A stretch of DNA of 39,318 nt. Source: Rhodothermus sp. GTDB lineage: Bacteria > Bacteroidota > Rhodothermia > Rhodothermales > Rhodothermaceae. Below the pieces are notes generated by a model. That model searched no databases. It saw only the letters and a list, made by a program, of their open reading frames with translations, and was not told where the DNA came from. The position numbers were made by a program, and so were the translations under genes. The stretch lies in contig JALSJJ010000237.1 of the NCBI GenBank assembly GCA_026989375.1, positions 1-39,318 on the forward strand, written 5' to 3'. This document shows, piece after piece, positions 28,993 to 37,710 of the stretch. Position 1 is the first letter of the stretch; each line of letters starts with the position of its first letter.

Positions 28993-29429
28993 AGGCCGCC
29001 GAGACAGAGGCGCTGGAGATCATGCAGGTACATCCATCGCGGCGGTTACCTAATGCACTGCTTCGACGGTTGGTACAGGTAGTACTGGACGGTGAGCAGG
29101 CACATCTGCGCTATCTGAGTCTGGTGCTGGCCGATCACGCCACGGTGCGTGCCCTTAATCGGGTTTACCTGGGACACGACTACGATACCGATGTTCTTTC
29201 TTTTCCCCTGTCCGAAGAGCCCGGGGTGGTAGAGGGCGAGATTTACGTTGACCTGGACACGGCAGCCGAGCGACATGCCGAGTTCGGGGCCACGTTTACC
29301 CAGGAAGCCTGCCGCTACGTGGTGCATGGGCTACTACACCTGATCGGCTACGACGATGCGACGCCCGAAGCCCGGGCGCGTATGCATCAACGTGAAGATC
29401 ACTATCTACAAACGGTGGGGCTGCGCTGA
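28989..29429 (+). CDS. ybeY: Endoribonuclease YbeY, 16S rRNA maturation
   Basis: Metal-dependent single-strand RNase used in 16S rRNA 3'-end maturation and ribosome quality control. The 146 residues contain DTDVLSFPL and the zinc motif HGLLHLIGYDDATPEARARM. The third ligand position is Asp (GYDD) in place of the His usual in proteobacteria; as I recall this is common in the Bacteroidota lineage. The start ATG overlaps the preceding stop. It ends three bases before the end of the convergent DUF2723 gene. Confidence 0.93.
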   Translation: MKAAETEALEIMQVHPSRRLPNALLRRLVQVVLDGEQAHLRYLSLVLADHATVRALNRVYLGHDYDTDVLSFPLSEEPGVVEGEIYVDLDTAAERHAEFGATFTQEACRYVVHGLLHLIGYDDATPEARARMHQREDHYLQTVGLR

Positions 29430-29432
29430 CGG

Positions 29433-32291
29433 CTACGGGTTCGTAGTGGTGTCGTCCGGGGCACCCAGGAACTGCTGCATTTCCTGGCGGAGCTCTTCTG
29501 GGGTCTTGCGAAAGCTGTCGTCTCCCAGCACTTCAGCCAGCCGATTGCTGAAGGCTGCCGCCGCGTCGTAGTCGCCGGCCATCATATAGGTGAAGCGAAT
29601 GATCCGTACGAATTGAGCAGCCAGATCAGCTTCCCGCTGGGAGCGAGCCGTACGCAGGGTAAAGAGCACAAGCGGTTCTGCTTTTTTCCAGATTGCTACG
29701 GCTTTTTCCAGAGCGCCTACCTGCTGATAGGCCTGGGTCAGGAAGTAGTACGAACGCAGGTCAGCCGGGATGGTCTCCAGGGGTATTCGGACCATCAGCG
29801 TATCGAGCAGGGCCTCGCCTTCGCTGGCCATCCCTTGCTCGGCCAACTGTGTGGCGATATGTGCATAGATGCTCCGGTAGTTGTCTACCATACGACGGAT
29901 GTTTTCGTCAAAGTATACGTCCGGGTTGTCTAAGTTGGTGAATCGGAAGTTCCGGAGCCGTTCCAGCGTAATTGAGGGCACGACCCGTCCAAGTGTTACG
30001 TTGTGCCGAATAGGGACTACCCGGTAGGCCTGGCCTTCGAGCTGGAAGAAGTTTTGCAGGTTGAGCTGACCATCCGGACTGACCGTAACAGCAAAATAGA
30101 TAGGGCGCTCCCAGTTGCGCTCGGCATTGGTTCGCAGCATATCGAGTACGGCAATGTCGGCCGCATAAAGCAGGTGCAAATCGCGGGTGTAAGGCCGACC
30201 TTCCAGGCGCCAGCGCATTGGCCGCATAACGCGGCTGCTGTCTTCTGGAGCAATGCCCAGCCGCTCGTAGTCGGTGGCAGGATTGAGCCGAACCGGCAGC
30301 TCAAGCTCGCGCGGCTCCCAGGCGACCACGCTGAGACGGTCAATTTCAGCATCGCTCAACGAGATGGGCAGCGGTGCCGACTTACGAGCCCACTGATGCT
30401 TGAGCTGTTTGATATACCACGAGGTGTTCAAGAGCGACAGGTTGGCTACGCGGACGTCCTGACGCACGCCTTCTACTTCCTGCAGATACCAGAGGGGATA
30501 GGTATCGTTGTCGCCGTTGGTAAAGACAATGGCGTTATCGTCAAGGCTCATCAGCAGATTCCAGGCGTAGTCGCGAGCCACATAGCGACCGGAGCGATCG
30601 TGATCATCGTAATTCTGTAATACCATGTGCAGTGGCACGGCCGCAAAGATCACCACAGCGGTTCCCCAGAGCAAAGCACGTTGCAAGGTGGCTGCGCGAT
30701 CTTTCAGACGGTCGCGGACGATTTCCAGCAGACCTGCCGCTCCAATACCTACCCACAGGCTGAAAGCAAAGAAACTGCCCACGTAGGAGTAGTCACGTTC
30801 GCGAGGTTGCAGGGGCGTCTGGTTCAGATAAATGATAATTCCCACCCCGGTTACCAGAAACAGAATGAGCACGCTGAAGGCCCGCCGCCAGTCATGGTTG
30901 AAGTGAAAAAGCAGGCCCAGCAGGCCCAGCAGGAGCGGCAGGGCGTAGTAGACATTGCGGGCAGCACGTTCACTGGGCGTCTGGAAGAAATACAGGTCTT
31001 TTTCGCCGGGTAGAAAGCCCGTGATAGCCGGGGCATCCTGCACGTCGCTGGCCTTGCCAACAAAGTTCCACAGGAAGTAACGTATGTACATGTGGCCGAG
31101 CTGGTAACGCAAAAAGAAGTCCAGATCCGAGTCATACTGGGCATAGACGCGCAGGTGGTTAGGGTCCGGTGACCAGCGACGAGGAAAGAGCACCTGACGC
31201 GTCTGGTCGATCTGTCCTGTCCGGTTGTTGTAGGTGGCCCCGCGCAGCAGCGGGGTCTCACCGTACTGTTCACGCTTCAGATAAGAGACAAAAGTTTGGG
31301 GGGTTTCGGGGTCGTTCAAGTCGATGGGCGGATCGACACTGCTGCGGATAATGATGAGCGCATAGCTCGAATAGCCCAGCAGGATCATGGCCAGGAAGAG
31401 CATGGCCAGATTGGCCGCTGGCTTTTGCTGCCGATGGGTATAGTAAACCCCAGCGACTACCAGGACCAACACCGTCAGCCCGAACAGGAGCGGATCGCCA
31501 CTTTTGCCTGCCCAGTCGGGTAGTTCCTGGATGATGCCCGGATAGATGATCAGAAAGATAAGTGCAGAGGTGGCCAGGGCGCCTGCAATGCGTAGCCCGC
31601 GTTGGGTGGGGGTCCATTCAGGTCGGTCAAATTCTGTAAAAAAGACCAGGAGCGCCACGAAAAACAGAGCCAACAGGCTGAGCAGGTGCACCCCGATGGC
31701 CAGTCCAAACAGGTAAGCGATGAGCACCAGGTAGCGGTTAGCCGCCAGGCCGGAGAGTGTGCCGCCGCGCCGCAAGGTAGCGACTTCGGCCGCTGCCTGT
31801 TCGCTCCACCGCAAGCTCAGCCAGACGACCAGTGCGGTAAAAAGCATGGACATGGCGTAAACTTCGGCTTCGACGGCATTGAACCAGAATGAGTCAGTTA
31901 CAGCAAATGTGCAGGCACCGACCACACCACCCGTCAGTGCAACGAAATCGTCTGTCCACGACCGCTGTTCGGCTGGCGGTTGCCAGTGGCGAATCAGGCG
32001 GACGATAATCAGGAACGTCAGCAGCACGGTAAAGGCGCTGGAGAGGGCCGAGACCCAGTTGACAGCCAGCGCGACCAGCTCGCGCGAGGGAGCCAGCATC
32101 GAGAAAAGCCGGGCTACCAGCATGTAAAACGGGGCCCCGGGTGGATGCATGACCTCCAGGCCGAAGACGCTCGCAATAAATTCGCCCGAGTCCCAGAAGG
32201 AAACCGTTGGCGCAATGGTCAGGCCATAAAGAATCAGCGCGTACAGAAAAACGGCGGTAGCTACCAGACGCTCAATTAACGTGCGACGCAT
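29433..32291 (-). CDS. Large DUF2723 membrane protein (TMEM260/protein O-mannosyltransferase-like)
   Basis: About 952 residues, with roughly a dozen membrane helices in the first 570 residues and a large extracytoplasmic part after them. The first loop holds the family signature FWDSGEFIASVFGLEVMHPPG, with acidic residues like those at the active site of GT-C-fold glycosyltransferases. The end of the protein (about residues 820-940) is helical and TPR-like (YYFLTQAYQQVGALEKAVAIWKKAE). The human relative TMEM260 is a protein O-mannosyltransferase, so a role in protein glycosylation is possible but unproven. The ATG at 32291 (MRRTLIER before the first helix) is preferred; an ATG at 32345 would add 18 residues. 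It is 108 bp after rtcA in the same direction. Confidence 0.85.
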   Translation of the reverse strand: MRRTLIERLVATAVFLYALILYGLTIAPTVSFWDSGEFIASVFGLEVMHPPGAPFYMLVARLFSMLAPSRELVALAVNWVSALSSAFTVLLTFLIIVRLIRHWQPPAEQRSWTDDFVALTGGVVGACTFAVTDSFWFNAVEAEVYAMSMLFTALVVWLSLRWSEQAAAEVATLRRGGTLSGLAANRYLVLIAYLFGLAIGVHLLSLLALFFVALLVFFTEFDRPEWTPTQRGLRIAGALATSALIFLIIYPGIIQELPDWAGKSGDPLLFGLTVLVLVVAGVYYTHRQQKPAANLAMLFLAMILLGYSSYALIIIRSSVDPPIDLNDPETPQTFVSYLKREQYGETPLLRGATYNNRTGQIDQTRQVLFPRRWSPDPNHLRVYAQYDSDLDFFLRYQLGHMYIRYFLWNFVGKASDVQDAPAITGFLPGEKDLYFFQTPSERAARNVYYALPLLLGLLGLLFHFNHDWRRAFSVLILFLVTGVGIIIYLNQTPLQPRERDYSYVGSFFAFSLWVGIGAAGLLEIVRDRLKDRAATLQRALLWGTAVVIFAAVPLHMVLQNYDDHDRSGRYVARDYAWNLLMSLDDNAIVFTNGDNDTYPLWYLQEVEGVRQDVRVANLSLLNTSWYIKQLKHQWARKSAPLPISLSDAEIDRLSVVAWEPRELELPVRLNPATDYERLGIAPEDSSRVMRPMRWRLEGRPYTRDLHLLYAADIAVLDMLRTNAERNWERPIYFAVTVSPDGQLNLQNFFQLEGQAYRVVPIRHNVTLGRVVPSITLERLRNFRFTNLDNPDVYFDENIRRMVDNYRSIYAHIATQLAEQGMASEGEALLDTLMVRIPLETIPADLRSYYFLTQAYQQVGALEKAVAIWKKAEPLVLFTLRTARSQREADLAAQFVRIIRFTYMMAGDYDAAAAFSNRLAEVLGDDSFRKTPEELRQEMQQFLGAPDDTTTNP

Positions 32292-32399
32292 CGGGGTAAG
32301 GATTAAACTTTCCCGGAAAAACGCCTTTCTAACGCCGGCCTGCATGGCGGGTTGCCCTTCAAGGTCACGGCGCTGATCGATCCGGCATGAGGCAGATGC

Positions 32400-33485
32400 T
32401 CAGGGAGCCGGCAGTGAGGTGGACCAATCAACGGGCAGTCGTCGTGCAGTGCCTTCAACCCGCAGCGTGCGTTCCTGAAGCGTCACGACCACCCCCAGAA
32501 ACTGCTCCACCAGCCAGCAGCTTGAAGCCATATGGTCGGTGATTGCAGGGACGCGATACATTGAGGTACTCTCGGCCAGTGCGACGTAGGGCAGCAGTTG
32601 ATCGGCCAGATGGCGATCGACAGTGGCGCCGCTTTGCAGGTCTTCAAGCAGCATACGGGCCACGTTATCGGCGATTGCTTCGGAGGGGCGTCCGGGGGCA
32701 CCGGCCTGATCAGCTCCCAGCAATGCGCCTGTGTCGGTTTCGACAAAGACAGCCAGCGCAGCCCCTGGCTGAGAGGCAAGGGTGTCATTAATCGTTTCAA
32801 TATGTGGCTCCGGAAGCCCGGCTTCGATCAAGCGCTGACGGCAGCGGTTGGCCAGGCGTCGGGCTACCCGGCGTTGCTTCAGGTGGGAGGCCAGCGCGAA
32901 CCCGAAGATTTGCACTGGACGTCCTTGTTGCTCCAGGCGTAACGGCTGCAACGGGGTACGAAGCGGGATTACTTCTAAGAGAAGCTCGCCTCCACCGCGA
33001 GGCACGTAACCCGGCCGCCGCATCTCCAGGTGCGCTTTCAGCCCCATTCGATGCAACAGCGGCAGCAGGGCATAGCGCAGATGAAAATAGGTTGGCGCAA
33101 AATCCTGAAATAACCCACCACGGATAATGGCTCGGGTTGGGCTATCGGCAAAAGCCAGCACAGGCAAGACCGTTTGCACCAGCAATGTGGCCGAGCCGGC
33201 TGTGCCAATGTCCCACTGGTACAGGCCACCGCGGGGTTGCGTGCGGGGCACAAACGTCAGGCGCTGGCTACCGACCTCGGCACCTTCCAACCGAGCATCA
33301 ACCAGCTCGGCGACGGCCTCAACGGCTTTCAGGTGCTGAGGACGAAGGCCCGGTGGTCGCCGGCGTGCCCGTACGTTGTAGAGACGCAGGGGGCGACCCA
33401 GCAAGGCCGCCAGGGCTACAGCCTGCCGTACCAGCGTCCCGCTTCCGGAATGCCGGCTGCCGTCGAGTGTAAGCGGTGCGGGCAT
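32400..33485 (-). CDS. rtcA: RNA 3'-terminal phosphate cyclase
   Basis: Converts RNA 3'-phosphate ends to 2',3'-cyclic phosphate in an ATP-dependent reaction through a covalent AMP-histidine intermediate. The 361 residues contain LTLDGSRHSGSGTLVRQAVALAALLG near the start, LRPQHLKAVEAVAEL, WDIGTAGSATLLVQTVLPVLAFA, GGLFQDFAPTYFH, the RHLADQLLPYVALA block and a final TDHMASS segment with the expected nucleophile (about H318). The substrates may be tRNA or rRNA fragments. No rtcB is in the window. The ATG at 33485 is two bases past the rsmI stop; a GTG at 33491 overlapping that stop is an alternative start. Confidence 0.9.
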   Translation of the reverse strand: MPAPLTLDGSRHSGSGTLVRQAVALAALLGRPLRLYNVRARRRPPGLRPQHLKAVEAVAELVDARLEGAEVGSQRLTFVPRTQPRGGLYQWDIGTAGSATLLVQTVLPVLAFADSPTRAIIRGGLFQDFAPTYFHLRYALLPLLHRMGLKAHLEMRRPGYVPRGGGELLLEVIPLRTPLQPLRLEQQGRPVQIFGFALASHLKQRRVARRLANRCRQRLIEAGLPEPHIETINDTLASQPGAALAVFVETDTGALLGADQAGAPGRPSEAIADNVARMLLEDLQSGATVDRHLADQLLPYVALAESTSMYRVPAITDHMASSCWLVEQFLGVVVTLQERTLRVEGTARRLPVDWSTSLPAP

Positions 33486-33487
33486 GC

Positions 33488-34240
33488 TCACGAGGTTTCT
33501 TCTGAAGCGTAGGACGAAACGATAACCGCCTGATCACGGGGCCAGTTGGGATCAGGCCGGTAAGAAGTACCGGCCACGATGAGCACGATCTCACCTCGAA
33601 TGCGCGGCTGTGCTGCATAGTACGCGTGAAGTGTACGCAGCGTGCCGCGCGCGAACGTTTCAAACACCTTGGTCAGCTCGCGGGCTACAACAGCCGGCCG
33701 ATCGTCTCCCAACGCCTGCGCCAGCTCGTCGAGCGTGCGGACCAACCGGTGGGGGGCCTCGTACAGTACGATGGTGCGAGGCTCGGCCGCCAGCTCGGCC
33801 AGCCGCTTCCGGCGTCCCTTTTTGGACGGTAGAAACCCCTCGAACACAAACCGATCGGCAGGAAGTCCACTGGCGGCCAGGGCCGGTATGAAGGCGGTCG
33901 GACCTGGCAGCGCTACGACCGGAATATGTCGGTGCAGACACGCCCGCACCAGGTAGAAGCCGGGGTCGCTGATACCAGGCATGCCGGCATCGGTAATCAG
34001 AGCGATTCGTGCGCCAGCTTCCAGGCGGGCGACAAGCTGCGCTGCCTTGCGGGCTTCATTGTGTGCATGGTAACTGGTCGTGGGGGTTGTAATGCCGTAG
34101 TGCTGCAGCAGCTTGGCCGAGGTACGGGTGTCTTCGCAGGCGATCAGGTCCACCTCGCGCAGAACGCGCAGGGCGCGCAACGTGAGGTCCTCCAGATTAC
34201 CGATGGGCGTGGGTACGAGATACAGCATAGCGTAGCACAT
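33488..34240 (-). CDS. rsmI: 16S rRNA 2'-O-ribose methyltransferase RsmI
   Basis: Methylates the 2'-hydroxyl of C1402 in 16S rRNA, using SAM in a tetrapyrrole-methylase fold. The 250 residues have LYLVPTPIGNLEDLTLRALR, CEDTRTSAKLL, ALITDAGMPGISDPG, GLPADRFVFEGFLPSKKGRR and YEAPHRLVRTL, all diagnostic. Length is slightly shorter than E. coli RsmI. Two starts are possible, ATG at 34240 or ATG at 34228; both overlap the end of the upstream permease gene, so the genes are coupled. Confidence 0.96.
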   Translation of the reverse strand: MCYAMLYLVPTPIGNLEDLTLRALRVLREVDLIACEDTRTSAKLLQHYGITTPTTSYHAHNEARKAAQLVARLEAGARIALITDAGMPGISDPGFYLVRACLHRHIPVVALPGPTAFIPALAASGLPADRFVFEGFLPSKKGRRKRLAELAAEPRTIVLYEAPHRLVRTLDELAQALGDDRPAVVARELTKVFETFARGTLRTLHAYYAAQPRIRGEIVLIVAGTSYRPDPNWPRDQAVIVSSYASEETS

Positions 34241-35633
34241 GCAGTTGTCGGGTTAGCCATTCCAGCGGGCGCGTGACGCGCAGGTCGAGCGAGACGTATA
34301 GGATCAACACCACTCCGAGCAGGCCCATAACCAGGTTAGGTAGCCACATACCGACCCATGGAGCCAGATAGCCACGGTCGGCCAGTTTCTCGCCTTGGAC
34401 AAGGGTCACCCAGTAAAACAGAAAAATCCCCAGAGCCAGCCCGCCAGCCAGTCCCAGCCCCCCTCGGCGCACGCTCAGTCCCAGCGGCATTCCGATCAAC
34501 ACAAAAATCAGGCAGGCAACGGCAATGGAAAACTTCTTGTGGATTTCGACGCGGTAGCGATCGGCTCGTTGTTCAGTCCAATGGATTGACCGTTGCAGGT
34601 CTTCGACTTCGGTCTGGAGCCGACGGGCCTGCTGGAGGGCCAGATCGTACAACGTAGTCCATTCCGGACGGCCGCGAACCGCCAGGCGCGCAGGTGGACG
34701 TAGCGTGTCGCCATGGATCTGGGGAAGCTGCTCCTCAGGTGAAGGGTTTGCGTCGGCCACATCCCCCAGGAGGCGCATCAGAAGCTGACGCACACGCACG
34801 CGGTTTTGCCGGATTTCGGCCTCCATGGAGTCGACCAGCGCCAGCATCTGAGGTGTTGGAGTGGTACGATCGGTACGGTAGCCTTCTTCCTGGCTACGAG
34901 TGAACACGAAGTCCGACAGATCGAGCCGTAATCGATACCGCGCGAATATCAGCCGTTCGTAACGTTCCTGCCCTTCAAGGCGACGCAGCCGGTGAAACTC
35001 CCCATTTTCCAGAATTAAATCAATGAAACGTCCGCCAGCGATAGGTTGCAGTAGCCCCCGCTGGGCTTTCAGGACTGCATGTTCGCCACTGCGCCGGTAG
35101 TCATAGATGGTGATATCATGTAGGGAGTCAGTCTCTGCATCGCGATGCTGCACCAGGATGCTGTAGCCTTCGATGCCGTCGTAAAACACGCCGGGTTGTA
35201 GCTGAAAGCCGGGTTTTTTTCGCTGAATATCGATCCACAGGTTACGGGCGCGATGATTGGCTTCGGGCAGGATCAGGTTGTTGAAATACATCATGCCACC
35301 TGTCAGCAGCAGGCCTACGATCAGGAGCGGCCAGGTTAGCTGAGGTAGTGAGATCCCCGCGCTTTTGATCACCTGATAGGCATTCGATTCGGCCAGCCGC
35401 CCGAATGCCATGATCATGGCTATCAGCGTGGCCATGGGCACGGCCAGCACCACCATGTAGGCGAGGTTATAGCTGATAAGCTCCAGGATAATACCGAGCG
35501 GGAGTCCTTTGCCGACCAGATCCGGCAGATACTTGATCAGAAACTGCATGACGAGCAAAAACATGAGCGTGCCAAACCAGCCTATAAACGGGCCGGGGAG
35601 CATGCTGAGCGTCATGCGATGGAGATGCTTCAT
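34197..35633 (-). CDS. LptF/LptG family lipopolysaccharide export permease
   Basis: Inner-membrane permease of the YjgP/YjgQ family that works with LptB to move lipopolysaccharide to the outer membrane. The 478 residues have three N-terminal helices, including LAVPMATLIAMIMAFGRLAESNAYQVIKSAGIS, a periplasmic jellyroll-like part (about 120-250), and three C-terminal helices. Between the jellyroll and the fourth helix there is an extra region of about 110 residues, rich in charged heptads (QARRLQTEVEDLQRSI), which E. coli LptF/G (about 360 residues) lacks. Only one such gene is in the window; it cannot be assigned to LptF or LptG. It follows the metallophosphoesterase gene by 9 bp. Confidence 0.9.
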   Translation of the reverse strand: MKHLHRMTLSMLPGPFIGWFGTLMFLLVMQFLIKYLPDLVGKGLPLGIILELISYNLAYMVVLAVPMATLIAMIMAFGRLAESNAYQVIKSAGISLPQLTWPLLIVGLLLTGGMMYFNNLILPEANHRARNLWIDIQRKKPGFQLQPGVFYDGIEGYSILVQHRDAETDSLHDITIYDYRRSGEHAVLKAQRGLLQPIAGGRFIDLILENGEFHRLRRLEGQERYERLIFARYRLRLDLSDFVFTRSQEEGYRTDRTTPTPQMLALVDSMEAEIRQNRVRVRQLLMRLLGDVADANPSPEEQLPQIHGDTLRPPARLAVRGRPEWTTLYDLALQQARRLQTEVEDLQRSIHWTEQRADRYRVEIHKKFSIAVACLIFVLIGMPLGLSVRRGGLGLAGGLALGIFLFYWVTLVQGEKLADRGYLAPWVGMWLPNLVMGLLGVVLILYVSLDLRVTRPLEWLTRQLHVLRYAVSRTHAHR

Positions 35634-35642
35634 GGTGGGGCT

Positions 35643-36899
35643 TCAAGCGCGACGTAGCGTAATCAGGGTAATTTCTGGACGAATGCCCAGCCGAAGTGGT
35701 GGGCCGATCGTCCCCACGCCCCGGTTGACGTAAAGGTACTGACGGCCACGCGGTGATGGAGCAGGTTCCACATAGAGGCCGGCCCAGCGCTCATAGACGA
35801 TACGGGCCAACCCCCAGCGGAGGGGGCCCAGCTCGATGCCGATCTGTCCGCCATGGGTATGGCCACAGAGCATCAGGTCAATGTCGGGATAACCGGGGCG
35901 TACTTCCAGATCCCAGAATGAAGGATCGTGGGCCAGCAGTAGCCGAAGTTCTTCGCCGTGCGGATCAGGTTCCAGCCCCTTCAAGGCGCCGGGCAGATCG
36001 GCAAAGCGCTGTCGGAATCCTGTGTTATCAGTACCGATCAGGTGCAGCCGAGCCCCATCGATGCGGAAGGTGTGGTGGGCGTTGATCAGCAGACGCAGTG
36101 GGGTCTGCTCGTGTAGTCGTCGTACGACGTCGGGAGTGTGGGCGTAGTGGTCGTGATTGCCCAGGCAGCCCCAGACGCCCAGCTCGGCCTTCAGTTTGCG
36201 CAGCGCGGGCAGAATGAGGGGCAGTTCGTCGGCATCGTGATTGACGTAGTCGCCGGTGATGACGATCAGGTCGGGCTTAAGCGCCAGCAGAAGTTCGACG
36301 GCTTCGTGGACCGGTCGCTCGTCCAGGAACGAACCGGCATGCAGGTCGGAGAGCTGACCGATGGTCAGCCCGTCAAGCGCTCGGGGTAGATGGGGAATGG
36401 GGATCGTTACGCGGTACACGGTAAAGTCGTAAAGCGTACGCAGCAAGCCCTGTCCGACGGTCAGAAAAGGCAGCGCAGCGGCCGACCATCCCAGCTTCTG
36501 AATGAATTCAGCACGACTCATGCGGCGAGTGGTACCCGATTCGGTTGTGGAAGGTGCAGGCGACCTCGGACGCAGATGGGCCAGCAGCTGAGTGATCAGG
36601 CGCGTACCGTCTTTGATCAACAGGACCAGCGCGATGGGGATTTTGGGCACATAGTAGAGAGCCCAGCCTCCAAAGAACAAGGCCCGGGCCAGCTTGGGCT
36701 CTACTTCCCACCAGCGAAACACCAGAAAATAGCCCGGCAGAGCCAGCGGCATGATCCATAGCAGCACCCGATAGACAGCGAGCGTCCAACGCACCGTCGG
36801 TCGGGACCTGGCAAAACGGCGCCAGTTAACGTACACGTATCCATCAATGGCCAGCGTCAGCAACGCGAGTCCGACCGAAAACAGCGCAAAACGCCCCAT
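35643..36899 (-). CDS. Membrane-anchored metallophosphoesterase (YkuE-like)
   Basis: The 418-residue protein starts with about three membrane helices (first 115 residues). Then comes a calcineurin-like domain with the full two-metal signature: GQLSDLHAG, VITGDYVNH, GCLGNHDHYA, LLLAHDP and CGHTHGGQIG. Such enzymes hydrolyse phosphodiesters; YkuE/LpxH-like members act on envelope or nucleotide substrates, which cannot be distinguished here. Topology would place the domain outside the cytoplasm if the helices are odd in number. It is the first gene of the leftward operon and lies opposite the hydrolase gene at 37062. Confidence 0.88.
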   Translation of the reverse strand: MGRFALFSVGLALLTLAIDGYVYVNWRRFARSRPTVRWTLAVYRVLLWIMPLALPGYFLVFRWWEVEPKLARALFFGGWALYYVPKIPIALVLLIKDGTRLITQLLAHLRPRSPAPSTTESGTTRRMSRAEFIQKLGWSAAALPFLTVGQGLLRTLYDFTVYRVTIPIPHLPRALDGLTIGQLSDLHAGSFLDERPVHEAVELLLALKPDLIVITGDYVNHDADELPLILPALRKLKAELGVWGCLGNHDHYAHTPDVVRRLHEQTPLRLLINAHHTFRIDGARLHLIGTDNTGFRQRFADLPGALKGLEPDPHGEELRLLLAHDPSFWDLEVRPGYPDIDLMLCGHTHGGQIGIELGPLRWGLARIVYERWAGLYVEPAPSPRGRQYLYVNRGVGTIGPPLRLGIRPEITLITLRRA

Positions 36900-37029
36900 A
36901 CGTATGACTTCACAGGTTTCCTTTCGGCCAGTGGCCTAAGCAGCACGGAAACTTGCGGGAGATGTTCCATCCGTCCAAGCCGGTACGTGAAAAACCGATC
37001 AGGACTTTTAAAAGCACGGGGCTGCGTGA

Positions 37030-37037
37030 TAAGTTTG
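37030..37037 (+). promoter_or_regulatory. Bacteroidota-type -7 element (TAAGTTTG)
   Basis: TAAGTTTG matches the TAnnTTTG -7 element described for Bacteroidota promoters exactly. It lies 24 bp before the hydrolase start codon. No clear TTG is present at the -33 position; a perfect 10-bp palindrome CTTTTAAAAG (37005-37014) is found there in its place. Confidence 0.35.
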
Positions 37038-37061
37038 CCCCAAACCGACGGGCGGCCTACC

Positions 37062-37709
37062 ATGACGATTCATCGATTTACCTTCAATCCGTTTCAGACG
37101 AATTGCTACATTTGCCACGATGGAAACGAAGCCGTGCTGGTCGATCCGTCCTGTCACACCCGGGCCGAGCAGCAGGCCGTGGTGGAGTATCTGGAGCGCA
37201 ATGGGCTCCGACTGCGTCACCTGCTGTTGACGCATGGCCATATTGATCATATCTTCGGATGCCGATTTTTCAGCGAGTATGCCGGAAAGGGATTCTGGAT
37301 GCATCGAGCCGATGCACCTTTCCTGGAGCAGGCAGAAGTGCAGGGGCAATTCTTTGGTGTGCCGGTCGAGCCTCCTCCGCCCCCTGAAGGTTTTCTGGAC
37401 GAGGGCGATACCATCACGTTTGGACAAACCACTTGGAAGGTGCTGCACACGCCGGGTCATTCACCGGGGTCGATCAGCTTCTATGATGCGCAGCACCGAC
37501 TGGTAATCGTAGGCGACGTGCTCTTTCAGGGATCAATCGGGCGGACCGATCTGCCCGGAGGGAGCCTGCCTGTGCTTATGCAGTCGATCTTTCAGAAACT
37601 CATTCCGCTGGGCGACGACACACGTGTCTATCCCGGACATGGTCCCGAAACCACTATCGGTCGGGAGCGTCAGCACAATCCGTTTCTCACCGGCGCCTTT
37701 CCGCTGTAG
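37062..37709 (+). CDS. Metallo-beta-lactamase-fold hydrolase (glyoxalase II-like)
   Basis: The 215 residues have the metal motif THGHIDH (H58, H60, D62, H63), HTPGHSPGSISFY with a further histidine ligand, the bridging aspartate in VGDVLFQGSIGRTD, and a late histidine in YPGHGPETTIGRE. This set is typical of the glyoxalase-II/YcbL group, which hydrolyses thioesters such as S-lactoylglutathione or bacillithiol analogues; the substrate is not known. ATG at 37062 is chosen because the protein then begins with the usual short strand (MTIHRFTFNPFQTNCYI). An in-frame ATG at 36987 would add 25 residues and absorb the likely promoter. Confidence 0.9.
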   Translation: MTIHRFTFNPFQTNCYICHDGNEAVLVDPSCHTRAEQQAVVEYLERNGLRLRHLLLTHGHIDHIFGCRFFSEYAGKGFWMHRADAPFLEQAEVQGQFFGVPVEPPPPPEGFLDEGDTITFGQTTWKVLHTPGHSPGSISFYDAQHRLVIVGDVLFQGSIGRTDLPGGSLPVLMQSIFQKLIPLGDDTRVYPGHGPETTIGRERQHNPFLTGAFPL

Positions 37710-37710
37710 C

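Noticed and set aside
29310-29375. Missing third histidine in the YbeY zinc motif (GYDD)
   Set aside because: As I recall, Asp at this position is common in YbeY of this lineage, so it is not evidence of inactivation.
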